A DNA stretch of 49,113 nucleotides, taken from NCBI RefSeq assembly GCF_000525915.1, contig NZ_AODH01000035.1, positions 1-49,113 on the forward strand, written 5' to 3'. The stretch comes from Brochothrix campestris FSL F6-1037 (lineage in GTDB: Bacteria; Bacillota; Bacilli; Lactobacillales; Listeriaceae). The notes below the pieces were generated by a model. It searched no databases and was not told the DNA's origin. It saw only the letters and a program-made list of their open reading frames with translations. Positions 43,279-49,113 of the stretch are shown here, in pieces. Position numbers and translations under genes: made by a program. Within the stretch, counting starts at the first letter, position 1. Each line of letters opens with the position of its first letter.

Positions 43279-44993
43279 TCCTCCTCTGATAGTTGTGAAC
43301 GCATAATTTCTTGATAAACCTTATTCGTTGCTTTCAATGTTTCATGCGTTCCTATCCCGACAAGTTGCCCTTCATCCATCACTAATATTTTAGTGGCATC
43401 CATCACTGAGGTAATCCGTTGGGCAATCGTAATCATAATCGAATCTTGTTCGTAAACAGCTAACGCTTGACGCAACTTGGCATCTGTTTTAAAATCCAAC
43501 GCCGAAAAACTATCGTCAAAGATATATAAATCAGCTTGTTTAACTAAGGCGCGGGCAATCGCCAACCGTTGTTTTTGACCTCCTGAGAAGTTATCGCCAC
43601 CTTGTTCGACCACTGCTTCCAGTTGATTGTCTAGTTCGCGTACAAATTCAGCCGCCTGAGCAATTTCTAGTGCGCGCCATAATTGTGCATCAGTTGCCTC
43701 GCCATTGCCATAGCGTAAGTTAGAAGCAATTGTGCCGCTAAACAATAAAGCCTTTTGTGGTACAAGCCCAATCCGTTTGCGTAAATCAGCTTGCGCCACT
43801 TGACGAATATCCTCTCCATTCATCAACACTTCACCTGTCGTCACTTCATAAAAACGAGTCAACATATTAATTACCGTTGATTTACCAGCACCTGTACTAC
43901 CGATAATGGCAATTTGTTCACCACGATCAGCCGTAAAGCTGACCTGTTCTATTGCAGGTTTTTCGGCATGTTCGAATTGAAAGCTCACCTTATTAAAGGC
44001 GATATGTTGAATATTATCCAAGACCTGTGGTTTGACTGGATCGACAATTTCAGTTTTTAATGCGAGTACATCATTAATACGTTGCGCTGAGGCAGCCGCT
44101 CTTGGAATGAGTACGAACATCATCGCTAACATCATAAATGAGAATAACACTTGCATCCCATATTGAATAAAGGCCATTAAATTACCGACCTCTAATTCAC
44201 CTTGTCCAATCAATTTCCCACCAAACCAGACAATCGCAATACTCGTAATATTCATAATTAGCATAATAACTGGCATCGCAAACGCCATTACTTTATTGGC
44301 ATAGATAGCTGTTTCTGAATAGCCCTGATTAACCTCATCAAAACGTTGACGCTCATCCGCACTTTTATTGAACGCACGAATGACACGAATACCATTTAAA
44401 CCTTCACGAATTACGCGATTAAGGCCATCTGTTTTCGTTTGTAATTTTTTGAAAATCGGCGTTACTTTCATCCCAATAAAAATCATTACCAACATGAGAA
44501 TCGGTAGCACCACACAAAAAACAAGCGATAATTTCGCATTACGAGACACAGCCATCACGATACTACCAATTAACATGATTGGGGCAGTTAGCATCATTCG
44601 TAATATCATCATCGTTAAGGTTTGCATTTGCACAACATCATTTGATGTTCGGGTAATGAGTGATGCCGTGCCTACCTTATTAAACTCTTGTAATGAAAAA
44701 GAAGTCACGCGCTCAAAAATTTGCGCGCGTAAATCACGCCCATAAGACATCGATACTTTAGCTGAATAAAACACGATAATAATCATTAAAATAATTGTCG
44801 CAATCGTTAACCCCATCATTTGAATACCGCTCTGCCAAATATAGGCGGTATCTGCCTTAACAATACCTTTGTCGACAATATTTGCCATTATTGTTGGTAA
44901 GTAAAGCTCCGCAATCACTTCAATAAACGTCAAAATAATAATCACACTAATTGGAACCTTGTACTTTTTCAAACCACCTAACAACTTAAACAT
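43269..44993 (-). CDS. Multidrug ABC transporter subunit, LmrC/BmrC-like
   Basis: The 574-residue half-transporter begins MFKLLGGLKKYKVP and has six membrane helices. Walker A is GSTGAGKSTVINML and the signature is a normal FSGGQKQRLAIARAL. The catalytic Glu after Walker B is Asp (LYIFDDSFSALD) and the H-loop His is Gln (ITIAQRIT). These changes mark the degenerate-site subunit of LmrCD-like heterodimers. It is the first gene of the two-gene operon. No regulator gene is adjacent. Confidence 0.92.
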   Translation of the reverse strand: MFKLLGGLKKYKVPISVIIILTFIEVIAELYLPTIMANIVDKGIVKADTAYIWQSGIQMMGLTIATIILMIIIVFYSAKVSMSYGRDLRAQIFERVTSFSLQEFNKVGTASLITRTSNDVVQMQTLTMMILRMMLTAPIMLIGSIVMAVSRNAKLSLVFCVVLPILMLVMIFIGMKVTPIFKKLQTKTDGLNRVIREGLNGIRVIRAFNKSADERQRFDEVNQGYSETAIYANKVMAFAMPVIMLIMNITSIAIVWFGGKLIGQGELEVGNLMAFIQYGMQVLFSFMMLAMMFVLIPRAAASAQRINDVLALKTEIVDPVKPQVLDNIQHIAFNKVSFQFEHAEKPAIEQVSFTADRGEQIAIIGSTGAGKSTVINMLTRFYEVTTGEVLMNGEDIRQVAQADLRKRIGLVPQKALLFSGTIASNLRYGNGEATDAQLWRALEIAQAAEFVRELDNQLEAVVEQGGDNFSGGQKQRLAIARALVKQADLYIFDDSFSALDFKTDAKLRQALAVYEQDSIMITIAQRITSVMDATKILVMDEGQLVGIGTHETLKATNKVYQEIMRSQLSEEEWA

Positions 44994-45234
44994 CCGTTCT
45001 CACCTCTATCATTTCTTCAATTTTACTTTCTTTTCTTTTTACATTTTTTTTCGATACAGTAATTAATCTTTGTTTTTTGAAAAACACTTATCATCTGATA
45101 AGCATTTTAACACTATTATTTTTAACCGGTCAACTGATTACTCTTTCCGATCTTTCAAATCAAAACTGATTGTGATTTCAACTGATTTCGTCTACAATAT
45201 AAAGTATCACGGTTTTTTGAAAGGAAGTATTATC

Positions 45235-45618
45235 ATGCGTTTTATCGTCACCTTTTTAGCAACGCTCGTACAGTTCATTGTACTTGCCTTTATTTCATAT
45301 ATCATTTTATTTGATGGTAGCCTTTTACTCGGACTGATTATGTCCGTTCTTATTAGTGCTCCGGTTGTTTTTATCGGTGCCACTGCAGCTGAACTTTATT
45401 ATGGCTTGCGTCATGGTAAACCTGGCCATTTTGTAGGATACGGCGCGGCCTATGGTTTTGTTGTCGCCTTGCTACTTGCCTCGATTTTACAATTATCAAT
45501 TCCAATGATTATTTTAACGTGCGGCCTCGGTGTTATCTTTGTCGGAGCCCTCGGATTAACCTTCTTCTACATTCGTGGAGCAAATCCTGGCAACGCACGC
45601 AAAAAACGTCAAGCCTAA
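45235..45618 (+). CDS. Small membrane protein with four helices, function unknown
   Basis: The start at 45235 follows GAAAGGAAG, giving 127 residues. Four hydrophobic helices are seen (about 3-24, 28-47, 66-88 and 90-110), with a basic tail NARKKRQA. The loop between helices 2 and 3 reads YGLRHGKPGHFVGYG. I do not recognise a family. A strong terminator follows, so it is a single-gene unit. Upstream in-frame codons to 45070 lack a ribosome site. Confidence 0.65.
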   Translation: MRFIVTFLATLVQFIVLAFISYIILFDGSLLLGLIMSVLISAPVVFIGATAAELYYGLRHGKPGHFVGYGAAYGFVVALLLASILQLSIPMIILTCGLGVIFVGALGLTFFYIRGANPGNARKKRQA

Positions 45619-45640
45619 AAAGCATTTACCCGCTGATAAT

Positions 45641-45690
45641 AAATCCCCTATAAGATGGACACGACAGAGTGTCTCTTATAAGGGATTTTT
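45641..45690 (+). terminator. Long terminator hairpin
   Basis: AAATCCC and TATAAGA pair with TCTTATA and GGGATTT, with an inner GACAC/GTGTC helix. The right arm ends in TTTTT. It closes the small membrane-protein gene. Confidence 0.85.
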
Positions 45691-45759
45691 GTTTATCATG
45701 AAAAGATATGTCACTAAAAAACGACCGCCTGTGAAATACAGACAGCATTTTCAACAAGT

Positions 45760-45781
45760 TGTCCTTTTTTTCTAAAGGACA
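45760..45781 (-). terminator. Possible weak terminator after secA2
   Basis: TGTCCTTT (45760-45767) and AAAGGACA (45774-45781) form an 8-bp stem. No T run follows on the minus strand, so its activity is doubtful. Confidence 0.35.
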
Positions 45782-45822
45782 TTTACAAAATGGTACACTT
45801 TCTGAGTTGGCAATCGCTTTTT

Positions 45823-48232
45823 TTAGGATTTATGCTTACTTAAATGCACCATCACTTCTTCGTTAGACTCGAGTCCCATTTCACGCATTACACGTTTCAC
45901 TTCATTGACATCCAATGCTAATGTTGTTTCATCTGTACTTGAAGGAGCTGGCATCGTTAAGATTTTACGGGCATATATTTTATTACATGTCTCAATAAAT
46001 TGATTATACATCGCACTCGTTTCACTTTGAAACGTAACTAACGGATTAATCTGACCGTATGCTTGTAAACCAATACCTTCTTTGATTGTTTCAACTTCAT
46101 AGAGATACTCTATCCATTGTTCATCAATTGTTTCAATAAAGAGATTGCGTTCTATCTCATTAATTGAGTACATATTAAAACGCAACCGATTATCACGATA
46201 CCATTGTAACAAAAAGGCTGTCCCCTCATTTTCATTTAGCTTTGTTAAGGAGACAATTCGTTTTGGTAAAGCAATCCCATCAAACAGTTCGTAGATGGCA
46301 CTTTTTTTACGTTCATCCGATGCCGCTAAAGCAAAAATAGGTGAGACAATCCCACAAATTATTTGTTCTGTGAATGTCTTTGTATCCGTTAAACTAATAA
46401 TTTTAAACCGTTCCGCGTAGATTTTTTGACTTTGCAAATGTAAAACTTCATCAAATTGCAATAACTGTTTACGCACATCAAAGTTATGTGCTTCACGTGC
46501 TTCTTGGGCATAACGCATTACTTTTTTTACAAAGCGCCCCTTCAAGGGCCGATCAGTTTCTGGCCGCTTTTTCGACCGGAACTTTTCCCAACGACGACTA
46601 TCAAATTGTTTCAACAGTTCATCTTCTAGCGATAGGATGAATTTACTATGTCCTGGATTACCACGCCGGCCTGAACGGCCAATTAATTGCAAATCAATGC
46701 GACGACTATCAAAACGTGAAGCTCCGATAACGCATAACCCACCCCGTTTTAATGAGGCATCATCTAATTTAATATCCGTGCCACGTCCAGCCATGTTCGT
46801 TGCGATTGTTACTGCACCAAGGGTCCCAGCATTTGCTATAATCGCCGCTTCTAAACGATGATTTTTTGCATTTAAAACGTTATGTGGAATCCCTTCCCTG
46901 TTCAACAGTTCACTCAGCCATTCACTTTCTCGGATTGAGTTTGTGCCGATTAAAGAAGGACGGCCTTCTTTTAAATTATTAAAAATTTCTCGTACGATTG
47001 CCCGCCCTTTTTCTGCCTTCGTAGCATAAATTTCATCGGCTAAATCTTGGCGATTAATGCGCATGTTCGTCGGTATCACTACGACATCTAAGTTGTAAAT
47101 CATTTTGAATTCTTCGGCTTCCGTTGTCGCGGTGCCTGTCATTCCCGATACTTTTTGATACATTCTAAAATAATTCTGAATCGTAATCGTAGCTAATGTC
47201 GTTGCCTCAAAATTAATCTTAACCCTTTCTTTTGCCTCTAAAGCTTGATGCATTCCATCGCTATAGCGACGTCCTGGTATTGCTCGTCCAGTATTTTCGT
47301 CAACGATAATAACTTGCTCATCCATTACGACATAATTTTCATCTTTCTTCATTAAAATATGTGCTCGCAAGGCAGTCATTGTCGCACGCATCACCGTTTG
47401 ATTAATTGAATCGAACAAATCAGCTACTTGCCAAAAATATTCTGTTTTACGAATCCCCGCTTCAGTTAGCCATACCGTATGATTCAATTGATCCAAAGTA
47501 TAATCATTTTCTACAAACGTTAGCAACAGACGATTTGCTCGCGCATAGAGAGAAAGATCCTCATATTTAATGCTCGAAATCACGAGGGGTGTTCGGGCTT
47601 CATCGATTAAAATTGAGTCGGCCTCATCAATCAACACAAATTCAAGACCGGTTTGCACCCGATCTTCTACGTGTTTAACCATGTTATCACGTAAATAATC
47701 AAAGCCAAATTCTGAGGCAGTCCCATAAATAACATCCCCTTGATAAATCGCTTGTTTTTCAGCCGTTGTTGCTTCATCGCTATTTAAGGTTACAGTTAAT
47801 CCCATAAACTCCAACGTACGGCCAATTTCATCCCGATCTCGTTCTGCTAAATACGTATTAGCTGTAATTAAATGGACTTTTTTTTCCTCGTAATACTTCA
47901 CTGTATAACACAAACAGCGATACCAATGTTTTACCCTCACCTGTCTTCATTTCGGCAATGCAACCATCTGCCAGTGCCAATGCGCCAATTAACTGGACAT
48001 AAGCTGCTTCAAATCCAACAACTCTGCGAATCGCCTCTCGCAAAAGAGCATAGGCTTTTACAAGATCATCTTCCGTTATATCAACATCAGCGCTGAATTT
48101 AACTCGCCAATATGTTGTTTGTTCCTTAAATTCGTTGTCATCAAAATAAGTATATAATTTACTCTGTTGTAAGATTCGTCGGGCTAAACGACGATATCCT
48201 GTCATTTGATTGTTGTGTGTACTAAGATTCAT
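45823..48232 (-). pseudogene. secA2: SecA2 accessory preprotein translocase ATPase, one homopolymer frameshift
   Basis: The two frames (48232-47858 and to 45823) join as VLRGKKVHLITANTYLAERD if one A is removed from the A8 run (T8 at 47878-47885). The joined protein has about 790 residues. Walker A is EMKTGEGKT, Walker B VLIDEADSILIDEARTP, and the helicase core ends NMAGRGTDIKL and LIGRSGRRGNPG. The sequence follows Listeria SecA2 closely (YGTASEFGFDYLRDNM) and lacks the C-terminal zinc domain of SecA1. It exports a subset of proteins such as wall hydrolases. The start at 48232 follows AGGAGG. It is divergent from the LysM gene, a possible substrate. Confidence 0.88.
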
Positions 48233-48515
48233 ATGGATTATCCTCCTGATTGCTATTTCTTTATTATACAAGATTGTTACCAGTCTGTGTGGTTTTATCC
48301 TCTGTTTCGTCTTTTTACTTCGACAGTAAAGTCCCTTCACTACACTAAATAAACTAGTTGTTTTTTAGTCTAAAAGTAGCTATCTCACTGTTTTTTAATG
48401 ACTTTCATTGTAAAACAGCATAAAAAAAAGGTACTATTAAAAGTGTAACCTGTTTTTAAAAGGTAAATATTACGTAACCTACACTTATTTTAAAATGAAA
48501 AGGAGAGATTAATCG
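48233..48515. other. Divergent promoter region between secA2 and the LysM gene
   Basis: The region must hold promoters for both genes but I cannot fix them with certainty. GTAACCT occurs twice (48445 and 48474). It resembles half of a WalR box, yet the spacing does not fit the TGTWAH-N5-TGTWAH rule. AAAAGGAGAG lies eight bases before the LysM start. Confidence 0.35.
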
Positions 48516-49113
48516 ATGAAAAAACTAACACTGACACTAGCCTCTGCTAGTCTTGCAGCTACATCTATTGTTGCACCTGTGGCTGCATCTGCTTCCACGA
48601 ATGTGACTGTTAAGCTCAATGACACCTTATGGGGGTTAGCCAAACAGTATAAAACGACTGTTGAAAAATTAAAACAGTTAAACAACTTGGAGTCTGATAC
48701 GATTTACGTTGGACAATCATTACAAGTGTTAACAACACCTACAACACACATTGTTAAAAGCGGGGATTCGTTATGGAAAATTGCCCAAACAAATCACACG
48801 ACTGTTGAGAAATTACAAGCATTCAACAACCTTCAGTCGACTATTATCTTTGTTAATCAAAAAATCGCTGTCCCTCCTGTTGACTATACAATTGATACAA
48901 CGGCAGTTGTACAAAAGGCCTCAGACTCTGCACAAGAAACGCCTGTTGCAAAAGACTTAACACCAACAGATCCAGCAACAGAGCAGTCTGTAGTCGCTGA
49001 AGAAGCTCCTGTTGCTGAAGAAGCTCCTGTTGCTGAAGAAGCTCCTGTTGCCGAAGAAGCTCCTGTTGCTGAAGAAGCTCCTGTTGCTGAAGAAGCTCCT
49101 GTTGCCGAAGAAG
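48516..49113 (+). CDS. Secreted p60-like protein with two LysM domains and AEEAPV repeats (partial)
   Basis: The frame begins [20 protein letters not shown], a signal peptide cut at about ASA/ST (residue 26). Two LysM wall-binding domains follow: [20 protein letters not shown] (~31-72) and [20 protein letters not shown] (~78-120). A linker leads to tandem six-residue AEEAPV repeats (from residue ~161), still running at the window end. The arrangement, signal-LysM-LysM-repeat, is that of Listeria p60 (Iap), whose catalytic NlpC/P60 domain lies at the far end; here that part is outside the window. Position beside secA2 matches Listeria as well. The role would be peptidoglycan cutting at division, inferred. 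Confidence 0.82.
   Translation, partial: MKKLTLTLASASLAATSIVAPVAASASTNVTVKLNDTLWGLAKQYKTTVEKLKQLNNLESDTIYVGQSLQVLTTPTTHIVKSGDSLWKIAQTNHTTVEKLQAFNNLQSTIIFVNQKIAVPPVDYTIDTTAVVQKASDSAQETPVAKDLTPTDPATEQSVVAEEAPVAEEAPVAEEAPVAEEAPVAEEAPVAEEAPVAEE
48996..49113 (+). repeat. 18-bp tandem repeat coding AEEAPV
   Basis: Six complete 18-bp units (48996-49103) and part of a seventh follow each other, identical except for GCT/GCC at the first codon. They lie in frame within the LysM protein, so copy number can change without breaking the gene. The array continues beyond the window. Confidence 0.95.

Noticed and set aside
1796..47885. Phase variation by A/T tracts as the general cause of the frameshifts
   Set aside because: The affected genes include housekeeping ones (secA2, EIIB, cdaR), the direction is mostly +1, and glmS breaks outside a homopolymer. 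Sequencing error is simpler. The T6 tract of brcD is the one case I keep open.
48440..48482. WalR box before the LysM gene
   Set aside because: Two GTAACC copies exist but are 29 bp apart, and no TGTWAH-N5-TGTWAH arrangement can be formed.
48996..49113. CRISPR-like short repeats
   Set aside because: The units are contiguous without spacers and in frame within a secreted LysM protein, so they are a coding repeat.

Overview
The window reads as a piece of a low-GC Firmicute chromosome of the family Listeriaceae, most likely Brochothrix and probably B. campestris. Two things point there. First, the two bacteriocin prepeptides at 1052-1480 give mature peptides of 59 and 43 residues that I recognise as brochocin-C A and B, described from B. 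campestris. Second, the housekeeping half looks like Listeria: a Listeria-type SecA2 next to a p60-like LysM protein, a glmS ribozyme, cdaA-cdaR-glmM and pyruvate oxidase. The species call rests on recall, not on a search.

Region 1 (1-12,810) is an accessory island. It starts with an IS30-type transposase remnant that cuts off an AbiTii-like gene. Next comes the brochocin-C locus: two prepeptides, an immunity peptide, a thioredoxin-like disulfide catalyst and a C39-peptidase ABC exporter. It is followed by a quorum-sensing cassette of HPK10-type kinase, LytTR regulator and a double-glycine peptide. Then comes a mobilisable-element module: XRE repressor with an array of operators, two small genes, a rolling-circle HUH Rep and a truncated helix-turn-helix gene. 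Its end is fused to a truncated tnsB followed by tnsA of a Tn7-like transposon. The transposon end, with four 20-bp-spaced repeats, lies 24 bp beyond the glmS stop codon, which is the classical attTn7 position. The bacteriocin genes may therefore be cargo of an old attTn7 island.

Region 2 (12,835-20,260, all minus strand) is core metabolism: glmS with its ribozyme, deoB, glmM, cdaR and cdaA, then five tRNA genes (Glu, Val, Tyr, Gln, Lys in transcription order). GlmS and GlmM feed UDP-GlcNAc for the wall, and CdaA/CdaR make and control c-di-AMP.

Region 3 (20,450-33,950) holds assorted metabolic and stress genes: a GNAT enzyme, a 2-hydroxyacid dehydrogenase, a TetR/MATE efflux pair, pyruvate oxidase, a pssA-psd-pfpI operon for phosphatidylethanolamine, a LuxR-type regulator, YceI, an oxidoreductase, CutC and two tandem lipoprotein alpha/beta hydrolases.

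Region 4 (33,962-41,330) is a beta-glucoside region: GH1 phospho-beta-glucosidase, PTS IIB, IIC and a ROK kinase, plus a second IIC and two RpiR regulators. Region 5 (41,458-49,113) holds an LmrCD-like ABC pair, a small membrane protein, secA2, and a divergent LysM protein that runs off the end.

Quality warning: at least nine genes carry a +1 base insertion in an A/T homopolymer, and glmS, an essential gene, carries a one-base deletion. I think most of these are sequencing errors, so the frameshifted genes are described as they would read when intact.
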